A stretch of 64,000 nucleotides of DNA from Amblyomma americanum. Taxonomy: Eukaryota; Arthropoda; Arachnida; Ixodida; Ixodidae. Both the position numbers and the translations under genes were made by a program. How positions within the stretch are numbered: the first letter of the stretch is position 1; every line of letters starts with the position of its first letter. Location: the NCBI RefSeq assembly GCF_052857255.1, contig NC_135505.1, forward strand, positions 142,078,343 through 142,142,342, in the 5' to 3' direction. This document shows, piece after piece, positions 1 through 14,822 of this stretch. The notes below the pieces were generated by a model that saw only the letters and a list, made by a program, of their open reading frames with translations, was not told the origin of the DNA and ran no database searches.

Positions 1-3000
1 CCCTCCTTCAAACTTTCTACATACCTGCCCCCCCTCCTTTTGGTGCCGGTCAAGAGCAAGGTCCCTTGCCTTGCCCCCGTCTCTCCTTGTGGCAAGCCTC
101 TCTGGATGCGCACAGGATCTCTGCTTGAGTTCGCTCGCTACAAGTCACGCGCTGAGGGGCCACGCCACGTGGACGCCCACCGGCGCGTCTGACGGCGAGT
201 CGGCCGACAATAGAGTCGCGTCGTCTCGCTAGCTGAGCTTTTGCGTCGCCGCTGCCACCACACGGGCGGGGGGCTTCTTCGGCCAGTCCTTCTTCGCGTC
301 GTCGACGACATAACGAGGTCCCGGATTGAATCGAGCACTGACAATGGGCGCAGACGTTGTGCTTGGAGTAAGATAATCGGCTGCGTGTGGTTTCCTCTTT
401 TGGACGGCCCGATTGCGAAGCAGGACACTTTTCACGGGTATACGCGACTAATACAGTGCATTCACTGTAAACAGTATGCACCGCCAGTGCTACTAATAGT
501 AAAAGCACCGGCAGTTACTGAGCAGCAGTAGTAGTAATATTTGATATTTCTTTTAGACGGCAGACGACTGTATACACGATAGAATATGCACTATGTGCAC
601 ACACTTCAGACGCAGTGCTAGTAATATAATTCGAGGCAGCATTGCTTCTCGTACTGCTAATTTATTTATTTAGTAATACTGTGAGCCTTCTTGAGGCTGA
701 TACAGGAGTGGGTCAAGTAACGCATATATATAAACAGCACAGCATGAATAAGAAGCAAGAACAGGAACGCAGTAACAGTATATATGCCAGCGATAACGGC
801 AGTATATATGGACACGAAGTCGTGGTAGCAGTTACGTAGAGATAAGAGTAGCACATAATACTGCGTGGTCTGTTATAAATTCTCACGAACTATATACCGC
901 TCCCAATGGCAAGGATCACAACATTTTTTTTTTTTTGCATATGCTTAGAGAATAGGGCTGCCACTTGTCGCATTGTAGTTCGCAGGTTGTCACACTCGAT
1001 GCAACTCAGTGTTTGGGTGCGTTAGTGAGACAGTTCCATTCAATTGTTCCCGCAAGCTTATTAGGGACAGCAGAATGGCTTTTCGACACCTTCGATAGCA
1101 AAGTTAGTGGCAGCGACCACTGCACCATGCATCGTACAGCCACGCGTTCACTAGAGTCATGTGCATCTTGGATATCCTTGCAAGGCATGGTATACAATGC
1201 TTACGAATCCACGGCGCAAACATATGAGTGAGCGTACATGTTAAAGACATAAGTGGGACATATCATCCTCTCCATTACTCTGAATTTCGGGAGTCATCTA
1301 TCTGCAATAAAACCTCTTATACAAATTATTTCATTGTGACCGTCGATATTGAGCGCAACTGACATATTCGTGGAAGTAGCTAGGATTGGTCTGAAGCGAC
1401 ACAACCAGTGTAGCAAAGTGGACATCGGAGAAAACCTCTAGACGTCATAGAGGGTCAACGGAGTCTTCATGTGGACACAGCAGAAAAAATTTGGCGGATG
1501 TTATGTGCACTTCGGGCTTTCTAATTCACCGCGCGCTTTCTGACTGCCATTATATGAATGAGCGTCAAAGTTTCAAGCATTTGCAGGTTAGTTTCATTAA
1601 CCTCGACAGCCTTTTAAAGAAACGAGCTATTTACGTTCTCCAAATCCCACGCCAAAGCGGCCAGTACCAGACTCACTCACTAACAACGGGGTATGCAGTT
1701 CCCTGGAAACAGCACCGTGGGTATACCAGCCTGCCATGTATATATAGCATTCCAAAAACGTGCTGGCTAGAAACGCGTACGCAGACAATGGCAATATTTC
1801 CAAGGTACAACGCACACGTAGACACCCTTTCCTTATCTCACCCAACGCAGCCTCCTCAGCGTCAGCTCGTCTGTCTTCCTGATTCTGCTGGGCAGCAGGT
1901 GGTTGTCCAGAGAATGAATTTCACGCTACCCAGTCTAGGAAGAGGGCAATTAATTGGCCTTCGCGAGATTGTTACTTAGGCGCCGGAGAAAGCCAACAAA
2001 ACAAAATAATGATGGGAAAAGTCGAGTCAACCGTGTACAAAGCGCAGGGCGACGATTTCCAGCTAAGAACTCTCCCCCTCTCTCGTTATCTCTGCGTGAG
2101 CGAACCGTTCTCATGGAGTGTTTGCGCGAGTCGCCTCTGTCGTCCATCTAGGCGTACAGTTATTAAGCATCGCGCACTGCTGGCCACCCCAAAGGGTGTA
2201 TGAAGTGGCAGAGACGGTGTGTAATTTGCGGTTGACCTGTCTTGGCCGCAATAACGCATACACTGCGCTGCCGACGCTACGCTCAGTTCTGGTCGTCGTC
2301 TGCGAGAGGGCAGACGACAAGGAACGCGCCGAGCCGAGCCGCATGCGTAGCCGAAGCCGAATCCGCTTCCCACGCCGATAAGGCACCGCGCTTGTCTGTA
2401 GCAGCAGGCGGCAGCGTTACGTAGCAGACGACTGAGGTATCTCAGACGCGGCCGCGGTGAAGTCGTCTGCGCTTGTGGGCGCATAATTCTCTTTCCCCCT
2501 GGGGGCACTACTCCAGCACTGCTTCTCACGGCACGACAAACAGGGACGCCTCATTTGTTTGTAGCTTGGAAGCCCAATTAGAAAAGGTGAAATTGCGTTA
2601 GGCTAGATTAGTCACGGCACAGTTAGTCCTGGTACAGTTTGCGAGTCCGCCGTCAGGAATGGGGTTGTAGCGCCTGATGAACTTAGTAATTAGTCAAACC
2701 TCGCAGTTGGCGTTCTTAAATTGAAACCATAGAAAGAAGGAAAGAAAGAAACAAAGAAAGATAGAAAGAAAGAAAAAGAAATGAAAAGGCTGATTCCAAA
2801 AACAAATGCTCACTGTGGAATCAAGCAAGCCTTCAGGCCTTGACGGGAAGTTATGTATGAAGCCATCTCTCTCAGACGACCATGACGAGGCTAAGTGACA
2901 AAGGCCACTTGCCAAACACCAGGCGATTGCATGCAGGATCAGTGCTTTGGCAAACTTGGAACAAAGGTTGTTCATGAACATGTTTATGTTTATTTTACGA

Positions 3001-3535
3001 GTTAACGACAGCGCGAGAGAGCTCTTTTTCATCGGGGGAAGGCGTTTAGAGACGCCGTTGGCCCATCACTCAAAAGTAGGCGCCTGGAACGATTCCGACC
3101 CTTTTTGACCTTTTCCACCGCACCGATTTTCGCTGCGCAACGCCGGCCGCAACCTTCCAGAACAAAAAAAGAAAAAGACCGTTAATTTTCACTTCATTGC
3201 CTTTGCCTCAGTACGGTGCAGCAGCAGAATGCATCGAGGTCATCTTCAGTCTCGGGAAATTTTTGTAATGGCGGGGACGAAAAGGGATTCAAGCTACTAA
3301 ATGATCTTTTCGCCAATCAGTTATCAGAAAATATTCATTGCCGATGCCCGTTGGAAGTTAGAATAGAGTAATTTAACCATGAATGACTACTTTGGATCCG
3401 TTCACGGAGGCGGCTGGAATACGAAGGCGCGATATCAAATACCGGCTCCGGCGCCAGTATCCATGGCGGCGAAAATCAAAACAAACTAGCCCGCGCGTTA
3501 TGTGATATCAATGCACTTTAATGAAGTCAGGTTAT
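1..3535. other. Flank, no gene recognised
   Basis: No open frame here has a domain, codon pattern or splice context that I trust. It contains five exact gcagacgac copies (560-2470) and a purine microsatellite. Confidence 0.6.
2731..2786. repeat. (GAAA)n-like purine microsatellite
   Basis: Imperfect aaag/gaaa repeats over about 55 bases. Confidence 0.85.
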
Positions 3536-3812
3536 CGAAATTAATCCGGAGCCCTCCACTATGGCGCCTCTTTCTCTCCTACTTTCACTCTTTCCTTCAC
3601 CCCTTCCCTTCACCCATGGCGCGGTTCGGGTATACAGTCGCTAGAAATACTATTTTTCTAGAAATAGTATGTTTTTAGTTTAGTGTAGTATAGTATAATA
3701 GTTCTATTTTCTATTCCTAAAAAAATAGTATTTCTAAGGACCATAGTTTAGGTGTCCGCCGAGTAGTGAGTCAGTTCCTGTGTCTCTCCCTTCCTCAATC
3801 AATTAATATTAT
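3536..3812 (+). mobile_element. Tick-type tRNA-derived SINE body, interrupted
   Basis: The plus strand matches the SINE body: ggagccctccactatggcgc, a pyrimidine stretch, gcgcggttcggg, then (after an insertion) gtgtccgccgag and an AT-rich tail. The tRNA head is missing. The match breaks between about 3631 and 3749, where an AT-rich element has landed. Confidence 0.6.
3631..3749. mobile_element. Short AT-rich foldback element inside a SINE
   Basis: Exact 16-base inverted arms tagaaatactattttt (3642-3657) and its complement (3721-3736) enclose an AT-rich centre. It splits the SINE body, so it inserted later. This is MITE-like: short, no coding capacity. Insertion ends and target duplication are not certain. 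Confidence 0.5.
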
Positions 3813-5159
3813 ACATTATTAAGAAAATTAAAGGTGTTTACACCGACATGAGCACGTCGGAAGATAAGGTACAAAATATCAGAAGGCCGGTACTGTTCGA
3901 GCTGCGCCGCTGCACACAACAGTCCGCACGGAGAGCAGTCGGAGGAGAGAGCCGAAACGTCCCATCCGCGCAGCGGGGCCGGCGATCCTTCTTCATCCGG
4001 GAACCTTAATCGCGGGTGTCAAGGGCTGCAAGACGCCCCGCTTTCAGCCCTCGCGCCTCTTACACGGTTTAACCTCAGCCCGCTCAGGATTGTGGCGGCG
4101 TGATAGCTGTGAGGATTGTTGGCGGGAAAAATGAGCCACCGCCTGGGAACGTTTCACGCCAGCGCAGGCAGCAATCCGTCTGTGCTCCTCGTTTACGGCA
4201 CGAAAGCAAGCTTCGCTCCCGACCCGAAGGACCGGCAGGGGCCACTGGATTGGCTCGGATTGGATCAAGCCGCGTGACAAGCCGGGACACTGATGAGACT
4301 CGTTACGGGTGTCGCGCGATGCTCCCGGTTTCTACCGTCTGAGACACATACTCGTTGTTCTGTGGCGAGATTGCTGTGGCGGTGTGTTCCTGAACGTGGG
4401 CGTTTAGTTTGTTCTTGTATTTTTTTTTTCGTGAGCTCAATTGCGACGAAGCCTTTCGGCTTTGCATTAAAAAACAGACTCAAGTCTCATTAAACACAGT
4501 TAAAGTTGCGCTTTCTGTCGTGCGATCATTCAAACGTGCTAATCCAACACCATGCCCTGTGGATAATGTAACTATGTTGATTGCGAAAGAAAACGAAATT
4601 ACTCATCGGAACAGTGGTTTCACACTAATATATCCGTAGACCTCTCCATCGGACGCTTTCAGTTTTCTGTAATTTGCTGTCAAAAATGCACCCTATTGGT
4701 TTTTTTACGTTAGTCTTCATTACTCAGTGCGAGTGCTGTACAAACTTCAAAAGCAACATTTCTCTACGCATCGGACGGTTAGTTTAGGCCATTCCCGTTA
4801 ATATGTTCATAACAGTATCTCACAGTATTCCACAGTTGCCTCACGATTAAGGTTATGTTCATGAGGTTTAAGGTTATGTTTGTGATATTTGTGATGCATT
4901 GATATCTCGCTCCTGTGAATTGCTATTTTATGCTGCGTCGTGTGTTCACTTGTATGACCTGCATATATTATTGCTTTTTTGTGTCTTTTTCCCTGAATAT
5001 CACTTCAAGAATTGTACTCCCTGATATGTTCATTCTTTGTGTATTTTACTTTCTAGTATTAATGCCTTACGTTAAGTTTTACTCGTGTTATTTCCTTAAG
5101 TGTACCTTTGTGGCCTTTCATTACTACAGTTGTTCCTGTTTCATGTTTTTATCATGGTA

Positions 5160-5290
5160 GTAATGTTGATGAGCCCTGTATTGAGGTGTATCTTTTGTTA
5201 TACCACTTTAGAAGGCTGCTTACTCTGTAACCTCCCTTACACAATGCCCCCATGGGGCCTGTAAGGTATTTTAAATAAATATTAAAATAT
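5160..5290 (+). mobile_element. Possible 3' end of a non-LTR retrotransposon
   Basis: The segment ends with a small palindrome (gcccccatggggcc) followed by gtaaggtattttaaataaat and an A/T-rich tail. This arrangement resembles the 3' ends of tick LINE copies as I remember them. No reverse transcriptase is seen upstream; the AT-rich 4.8-5.2 kb could be the rest of the 3' region. Confidence 0.35.
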
Positions 5291-5384
5291 TAAGAAAGTC
5301 GGACTGCGCCATAACTATAAACTTGTATCTCGTGAGCGCTGAAATCTCATTCCTCGCCTGACTGCGCAATATCGACTCCCTCAC

Positions 5385-5708
5385 CGGCAGGTCAAGGTCG
5401 TCAAGCGCCACAGCTCCGGCCTGGCGACTCTAATGGCAACAGCCGGTAGGCGACGAAGCTCCTGTACGGAAGGAAAACTCGGAAACTTGCGCAGTGAAAA
5501 GCTCGAGAACGCGGCGTAATGCAACACTGACACGTCATCAGACTCGCCGCCCGACTGAATCGTAATGACACGGCCCAACTTCGTGAGCAATGGGGCAGCA
5601 AGATCAAAGTTGAACGACGCTGAGCTCTCAAGCACGAACTCCGGGGTAGAGGGCCTCGAACCATGCTCGCAGTTGCGTGCACTGAAGTACGAGCTGAAGC
5701 GGTCTTCC
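5385..5708 (-). CDS. Orphan internal exon-like open frame, unknown product
   Basis: This 324-base block (108 codons, both ends phase 2) is bounded by a pyrimidine-bearing acceptor ending gaccag and a GTGAGG donor from 5384. In frame it reads EDRFSSYFSARNCEHGSRPS, then TPEFVLESSASFNFDLAAPL, GRVITIQSGGES, LHYAAFSSFSLRKFPSFPSV and RPELWRLTTLTC. The residue mix looks like real protein and there is no Met start, as for an internal exon. I do not recognise the family. No partner exon was found nearby. It could be one exon of a neighbouring minus-strand gene running off the window, a retained pseudogene piece, or part of a mobile element. Confidence 0.4.
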
Positions 5709-5793
5709 CTGGTCAGTGGGATTGCAGGGATCAGTCAACTAGCATGCGCCATCTTAACGCATTGAGCGAAATTTTTTCATAGTCGCTTGAACA

Positions 5794-5933
5794 CTACACT
5801 CTAAATACGAATACGTCAATATGGGTGTAAAAAAAGGGTAAAAAGGGTGTCCTGTATCGCACTCCTTTTTGTGAAAGGGAGTTCTCTAGAGGTACAGCTT
5901 ACTCTATTTTTTTACTCCGTGTTTAGAGCGTAG
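5794..5933. mobile_element. 140-bp MITE-like element
   Basis: Ends are inverted repeats: ctacactctaaatac at left, and gtgtttagagcgtag at right, whose complement ctacgctctaaacac differs at two places. Similarity continues inward as gggtgtaaaaaaagggtaa against ggagtaaaaaaatagagtaa. There is no open frame. A target duplication is not obvious. Confidence 0.6.
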
Positions 5934-7661
<1,728 letters not shown>

Positions 7662-7687
7662 CTGCCTCTAGCAACCAAATACGTTTA

Positions 7688-7797
<110 letters not shown>

Positions 7798-7861
7798 GAG
7801 CCGGGAACACGTAAAAAACTACGCGTTTCCGGACCTTGGCTTGACCTGGCGAACTCGTTGT

Positions 7862-10807
7862 ACCTGCCTGCCATGGAAAGCGCAACAAACGCAAGGGTAT
7901 CAACGGAGTTCTACTGTAAGCCGTTTTTGATGGCTCAATGATCTCAGACCTTACATCACGTACTTCACAGGTTGAGTAGTATGGCGAAAAGTGAACGACA
8001 GCTGTGAGACGCTCATCCGACGTTCATCTGTATTCACTTGACGTTGATCTGACGTGATCCGATGAGACGTTGACGCGTGGCATTGAGAATTCCTCTTCTT
8101 CTGATGATCTCGTTGAACGGCGCATATTCGCCAAGCCAGGCAAAGCAGACGACCCGCAGATATTGCAGCGACAAAATAACAGTGGACGATATGCAGCAAC
8201 TGACACCGATGTGTGTGTTGCAGCGTTCCATGGAGATTGAAAAATAAAATTCTGAACAGCGTACGAGTAATAATACGAGAAACAATGTACTTTTTTCGAA
8301 ATGACGCGAGCATTGCCTGCAATGAGTAAGAGCTAAAAGAAATTAATGGCGCAGCACGATATTAAGTGCGCTATTCGACCAAGGAAGGCCTAATGCAATT
8401 TTTCTGTGCAAAACTTTAAGTTTTCTAAAATATGACTTAAATCACTCCGCAGGAAACACGATGTGAAATGAAGCGACCTTACGGTCCAAAAAAAAAAAGG
8501 ACACGTTTTGACAATGTAACAATGACGCAATTCTAGTGATAAGAAAGGTAGCAGTCGCCTCATGAATTCAACTTTAAATCTTGTAAAGATCAGAGTCTTT
8601 CATCGGAAAGAAATTCGCTCTGCTTCGCATCCTATTGCTGCAGAGCATGTGGTCATGAACAGGTATTTACATCCATCAGTACACCGACAAATTTCTTGGC
8701 TAACTGCACGGCTCGGTGCTGCTTCATGGCTAATTGGTGCTTCATGGCTAACTGGCTAGCTGCTGTCTACCATGACTTGCCCTTCGTTGAATTTGTGTTC
8801 AGTGACATAATCCGTACTGCTCCCTAGTATAGTTCCTTAGGCCCCTTCTTTAAAGACGAAATGCCAGCGACAAGTTCAGGCCTTAACTTTTGCTCCATTC
8901 ATCACTGTCCTTGCTAACGTCATGACCATAGCCTTCTGTATATGGATCAATCTACGAGCTCATACGCTGCAGAGGCATTCCGCGAGCATTATAGGTCGAT
9001 ACTTTCTGGCTCTAATGTACAACATGAATAGATTAAGTGAGCCTGGAAGATGCAAGACAAACTTTGAAAGAAGTACAAGTAGTGGACGACAAAATGCATA
9101 GCCTTCTCTTGGTAATCGATGGGAATTATTTTTCCTATCAGTTGCACACACGGTTTCGCGTTTCAGTATCTTGCGATGGAGCGACTTTAATGTGGAATTG
9201 CGTCGGACGCGCTTCACTAAAAGGACACAGTCACCGCTCTGCCTTCAGCATATGTTTGAAGATCCAAAACCTCTCCAATGAACTTGCCTTCAGCAGATGT
9301 TCGAAGGTTCCAAGCCAGTCCAATGAACACGACTCACCGCGCAACAAAAAGTCGACGCCGCATTCGGTGGCTCCTGCCGCACCCGTGAAGTCGTTGAACA
9401 GATGGTGAAGGCCATTAAGCGAAGCCTACAGGATTCGGCAGAAAATGTCCGCTGACTTCGAGGAGCTGGATCAGTGAAAAGAAAAAAAAAACTATGTGTG
9501 CGAAACGCGAGAACAAAGTTTAAAGTCGAACGAACATTAAACGAACGAACGCTGGACGAAACCGCAGCAGGCGTACGGGAAGGGGCGTTGTCATCAAATT
9601 CAAACACGCTGCAAGACCAGTACTGACGAATCTTCACGCACGATGTGAGAAATCGCGAGATTCCGACAACGTTGCTTCAAAACTGAAGCGTGAAGCGCGA
9701 TTCCAAAGACAGTCGGATAAGAAGAAACTCACTGCCCTCCAAGTCTGCGCTGTTTCTTGAGCTGCAGGCGAAGAACTTAGTAATGACCTTCGGAAAGGAG
9801 CTATCTTCGAGCGAACCGAAAAAAGAAAACACGGTAAAAATTGCTCACGGAACTTGACTCAGTTCGCCCTTTACGGCTCCGGATACACAACACAACACGC
9901 GTCGTCTGCTAATATGTTTGCGGCCACCGTCCATTTCTATTTGAATCCCGCTCACGACGCACGCCCGGGTGAATCGAGTGCAACAAATACAATTCCCCGC
10001 GCATGCGTGAAGCGCACGCTGATGCTTTGTTCGTATCTTTCCTTTTATTTTCTCACCTTTTTCTGTCTCTGATTCAACTCTTCTTCTTTCAGCGGTTGGC
10101 GGCAATATTTGCGTTTTTTTTTTCTATCGCCGTGTGTGCAGAAGCAACAAACACACGTCTCAGACGACGCCGACGCAACGTCGTCTGCTTCGGCGATACA
10201 TCGCCTGCTTTCTTGCAGTCCCGCACTTCTGCTTTCTTGCAATCCCGCACTTCTGCTCGTTTCCTTCACACTGCGCACGCAAGCGAATTTCTTTTCCGAT
10301 AAGCAAAAATGACAGAAGGAAACACCAGGAACACCTCAGTCGTGATCTCGTACTCAGCGAAGAGCGCACTGTCGCTTACTTGGGAAGCCGAGCGTAGAGT
10401 TTATTTCCTTTCTTTCTTTCTTTCCTTCTATTCGCGCTAAGTTCTTTTTTCGGGGGTGGCCTACGCCATGCGAGACGGTCGATGATAGCAGACGACGCGA
10501 GGCGCAGCGCGCTTAGCGCTAGCGGCGTGGCCAGCTTGCGAAGGAAATGTTCCGCTAAGACCTCCTCCGGTGCACTCAAGGGCGTCCGTATACGTGCACG
10601 GACTTTGTTTGCCTTCGTAGTTGATCGATTTTTTCTTTGTTTTTTTTTTGTTCTTCATTTTATCTCCTCTTGTTCCTGGCGCTCTTCTTCACGTTAGCAG
10701 GTTGATGCAGAGACGTAACCCCTTACTAATTGTGGTGTCCCATGATGCCCGGTATTTATTTTCATTTACAATTCTTTGAACCAGTTGGTCAAGCTCAGCG
10801 GTGCTAT
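7862..10807. other. Intergenic stretch, nothing firm
   Basis: A short plus-strand frame at about 9338-9463 reads AQQKVDAAFGGSCRTREVVE then QMVKAIKRSLQDSAENVR and looks protein-like, but it has stops on both sides and no clean splice sites. Otherwise I see three gcagacgac copies and pyrimidine tracts. Confidence 0.4.
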
Positions 10808-11130
10808 AGATGATGGTGATGATGATGGCGATGATGTGCTGATGATTGTGATGGTGGTGAAGTAATGAAGGTGATGGTGACGATGGAGGATTTTTATGGC
10901 GCTAAGGCATCTGTTGCCAAAGAGCTCTATGGCACAAGGTATTTTCTTCTACACAAGGTGGGGTCAGAGACCCATTTCCCAAGAATTTGACCCTAAATAA
11001 GCCGAGCACCCGGCCAGGGGAAAGCTTGTGCACATTGTATCACCGGTTGGCACTCGGCGGCACTGGGGATCGAACCCCGCACCTCCCGCATGCTAGGCAG
11101 ATGCTCAAACGACTAGGCCACAGTGGTGCT
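10808..11130 (-). mobile_element. Second tRNA-derived SINE family, copy 1
   Basis: Read on the minus strand, the head has tggcctagtcg and ggttcgatcc, matching the A and B boxes of a tRNA promoter. The body has agctttcccctggcc, caccttgtgtagaa and a tail of ATC/ATG-type triplets. A copy with the same layout lies at 12793-13053. This is a SINE head, not a functional tRNA. Confidence 0.7.
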
Positions 11131-11204
11131 ATATATAAAAATGCCACAATTCTCCAGATACAAAAATTGTTCTGAATTGTACGTTTGGCCAATTTTTAAC
11201 CATG

Positions 11205-11473
11205 CCATTATAAAAATGGTCTATAGACAGTCTATAGACTTCTTATAGACTCTAGTGCCTTCCTATAGATATTTCTTTTTGTATATTCATAGTGTACAGA
11301 CTGTACATAGACAAAAGTCTACTAAAAGTGTATGGCCATAATTCTATAGACTGTATATAGAATTCGTATTGTCTTTAGACTGTTCTTTAGTCTTCGTCTA
11401 TAGATAGTCTACACTTTATAGACAGAAGCCTATGGACAGTCTATAGACTGTCTAAAGAAGTTTTTGTTAGGGT
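11205..11473. mobile_element. TCTATAGAC-rich MITE-like element, copy 1
   Basis: AT-rich, with many variants of the palindromic word gtctatagac. It ends gtttttgttagggt. The copy at 51652-51899 shares the order of words (agatatttc, acaaaagtc, gtgtat, gccata) and the end ttttttgtaagggt. No open frame. Confidence 0.6.
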
Positions 11474-12252
11474 GGAACTGTATCCTTATGTCCACACCCT
11501 TTTCTTGAGCCACCAGTTTTCCAGTCGCCTTTTGCTAAGGTCTACTGCAAATTTCCAGATTTCCTAACGTCTATCATCGCCGCCACTAACGGCGCTGCAG
11601 TCGTGCGCTGTGCTAACCAGGTTTTGCAAAATAAGCGACGCAGAACGCGATCGCTTCCCAAGCTCAACGAGCGCTGGCTCACGCAAGCATTTGCGCGAAC
11701 AACAACACCGTGGGAGATAATTTTGCTAGGAGGAAAAAGACAGGGGAAGACGGAAGAGGTGAGCTTTGCAGAGTTGCCGCGGTCAAGCGCCGCCACGGTT
11801 GACAGTGCGTTGCAAGGAAGGAAGCCAGGCGAGCTTCTGGGATTCTCACTTTAGTTTCTTTGTAATCTCAATTTTTGCTTCAAAAAAAGAAAGAAAACGT
11901 TGTGGTGTGGAGGTTGCTGGACCGCTGAGCGTGTTAAATGAGGCAGGCTGCCAGAGATCTAAGGAGCATGACGCTGCTGTTGCGTCTTTATGTTTCATCT
12001 CGCCGGATAAATTTCATTTCGCTAGTCTATAGAGGTTGAAAAGTTTTTTCTGCCAGCCTATATACTTTCGTGTTTATTTTTGGTTTTCTTATGGCGGAAG
12101 TTTTCTGAAGGAGCAAAGTGCGGTTACCGATTCGAGAGAGCGCGCAATTTTTAGACACACTACGTTAGGTCACTCTGCCACACACTTACCTAACCCGCCC
12201 GGGTAATCCACATGAAGGAGTGTACGATGGGGGGGCTAGTTGGTAATCCATG

Positions 12253-12370
12253 AACTAAGAACGAAAACCACGCAAAGGACGATACACAGGGAAGAAGTAG
12301 ACAGGACGAGCGCTCGTCCTGTCTACTTCTTCCCTGTGTATCGTCCTTTGCGTGGTTTTCGTTCTTAGTT
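12253..12370. repeat. Perfect 118-bp palindrome, no loop
   Basis: Bases 12253-12311 and 12312-12370 are exact reverse complements centred on gacgagcgctcgtc. Flanks repeat aatccatga and aatccacatgaa, so it may have inserted into aatccacatgaa-like sequence. No open frame. Confidence 0.95.
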
Positions 12371-12792
12371 AATCCACATGAACTGATTTTTCCTGCAGTT
12401 CATGCAGACCTTTCCAATAATGGCTTCCTGGGCGTCGCCATATTGCTGGCTAGATTGCTGTGTGCCAAGTGGAAGCGGCAGCGGAACCAGTCTGCAACAG
12501 TCAGGAGAAGAGACGGTTCGACACCTCCCTCACCTGATGGAAAAAGTGTGCAGTGGGCTATGTTACCGAGGCCATCCAGGTGAGCCACGGAAGGGGAACA
12601 TCGTTAAGAGGAATAGCAGAAAGAGACAGCCTTAAAGAGTAAAATGTTTTCTACAGGGGCGCTCCTCCGAAAATACTGCCACAGGGTCTGCTTTCAGCTA
12701 CCAAGCTCCTCGATGATACGAAGGTGTCTAGGGGTGACGAATTTTGAGCAACACTCTACGCCGTTGCATAAAGGAATACGCTTGCGCATGTC

Positions 12793-13053
12793 GTGATGAA
12801 GGTGGTGATGACGATGGCGTAATGGCATCCGTGACCAAAGAGCGCCATGGAACAAGTTTTTTATCTTTCTGTTCTCTACAGGTGGGGTCAAAGACGAATT
12901 TCCCAAACAATTCACCCTATAGAAGCTGAGCACCAGGCCAGGGGAAAGCTTGCACCCATTGTATCACCGGTGGATACCCGGCGACGCTGGGAATCGAACC
13001 CCGCACCTCCCGCATGCGAGGCGGATGCTGAACCACTAGGCCACCGCCTGCGG
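12793..13053 (-). mobile_element. Second tRNA-derived SINE family, copy 2
   Basis: Minus strand: a tRNA-like head with ggtggcctagtggttcagca and ggttcgattcc, then the body shared with 10808-11130, ending in a degenerate ATC-rich tail. The two copies are 1.7 kb apart in the same orientation. Confidence 0.72.
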
Positions 13054-14822
13054 TATACTGTCATGCTGTGTAGGGTATTTCAGTTGTAACGCGGAGAAGG
13101 CTGCACGCTATGTATTTCTCTACTAATAAATGACAGTCGCTATCCTGCAGGTTCCACCTGCAAACTGCCAAATCAAGATTACACAAATTAAACGCGAAAG
13201 CAATCATAACAGGTATGGTAACACAATTGCCTTTCCTTCCCACCCCGTTCGTGCTCGCTAGGCGACGCTGGGAATGCGTTGAGTTAGCTTATTTATTCAC
13301 TCGTTTAAATATACAACTGTTTCAAACGCAGCCTCGAGTGAGCGGAAACGCGGGAAGCATTCCGTGCGTTTTAGAAACATTGCGCCACGCACCCCGCCCA
13401 ACGACCGAATCCGGCCGGGAGCCAGCACTTCCGCTGCCCGAAACGTGCCGATGCCAAAACTGTCCCCTGAGACGACGCAGTGCATTACCGATTCGTGGAA
13501 GAACAAGGCTAAGCGAATAGGACATGAATCACGCCATGACGTTGCCCTTCCGGTGATATGACCTTCACTCTACTAACAAGTTTAATTAGGACGCCACTGG
13601 AAAAAGCTGCTCGTTAGTTCAGTTCACGGGTACGAATCGCACTCTGATTGGCCAACCCGGCTTGATATGACGACACAGGTCGTTTTGTCCGCGGCCGTCA
13701 GGATGACGCAAATGTTTCCTGTATCTGACATTGAAAGTTCACTGGCAGCCATTGTTGGGAAAGTTGGCACTGCATTTCGGAAGCTCTCTGCGTGTTCCTT
13801 CGAAATACAAACTTAAGGTCAAGGTTTCGCTAGATATCGCTCCTGTGGCGACACTTTGGGCAAATGTCTTTATCCGTGGCACAGGTGGATCCTGAAGGTA
13901 ATAATAATTATCACAATCCTCCCGCACTGCTCGCTTATGAAAGCAGAAAGGCTAATTTGCTCTTGGCAAACAGGCAGAACATAGTGGAAACCGTCACCGA
14001 TTGTGGTGCAGTTCGGCGTTCTGAATATATCTCGAAGACTGGCGCCAAAGGAAAATGACGCCTTCAATGCAGCTGTATGCCCCCCCCCCCTACTATTCAG
14101 AGATGTGAGCTGGAATCGCCTCTCCCCGTCATATTCTTGGTCGCGTAAGGACTGCAACAGCAACACCTAGGCCACGATATACGGGCCTGGTCAGACAGCA
14201 CCTTTGTCCAATTTGTAAGTACATCCCAAGGAAGTGCGCTTCTAACCAGCGTAGTGTCGTTCTGTAGCATTTCTGGAAGCCTTAAGCCCCAACTCGATGG
14301 ACACATCCTAGGGCACGGTCGTACGCTGGAGCCTGTCTGCGCATGCGCGAGGCGAGAGCGGGGCGCAGATATCTGTACGTCAGATAACCGCGCCTGCGCA
14401 CGCGTCGGAAGCGGGATCCGGTTTACAACAATAGGAAAACCCCGAAGCTCTCGGGGACTTTTTCTCCATCGCTTGGAGGTCTTTCAGGTTCCCCCCACTT
14501 TTTTTCGCGGTTTAAGCTGTCCTTTCAGCACCCCCTAATCCCCTTTTCTTAACGCCTTGAAATTCTTTCCCTCGGCTCGAGAGGGGGAACGAGCCAGCAC
14601 CAGGAGCATGCCCCTTTTCGACGCCCGTCGCGGCGCTGGGCGCGCAGGCGCTCCGCACATACGCGAGGAAGTGTCCATGGAGTTGCCGCTTTAAGCTCCG
14701 GAGGGATGAAAATTTGAATTTTGCTCACCACTAAGAGATTTCGAAAACTGAGGATGCAAAACACGCCATACAACGTGGACAACCGGCAAGCTTGGTAGGC
14801 TGTACATTTCTAAGGCTGGAAT
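13054..14822. other. Intergenic stretch, nothing recognised
   Basis: No supported gene or repeat; an 11-base C run lies at 14080-14090. Confidence 0.5.

Noticed and set aside
9338..9463. Protein-like short frame (AQQKVDAAFGGSC...)
   Set aside because: Stops on both sides, no clear donor or acceptor, family not recognised; could be a decayed exon. Not called.
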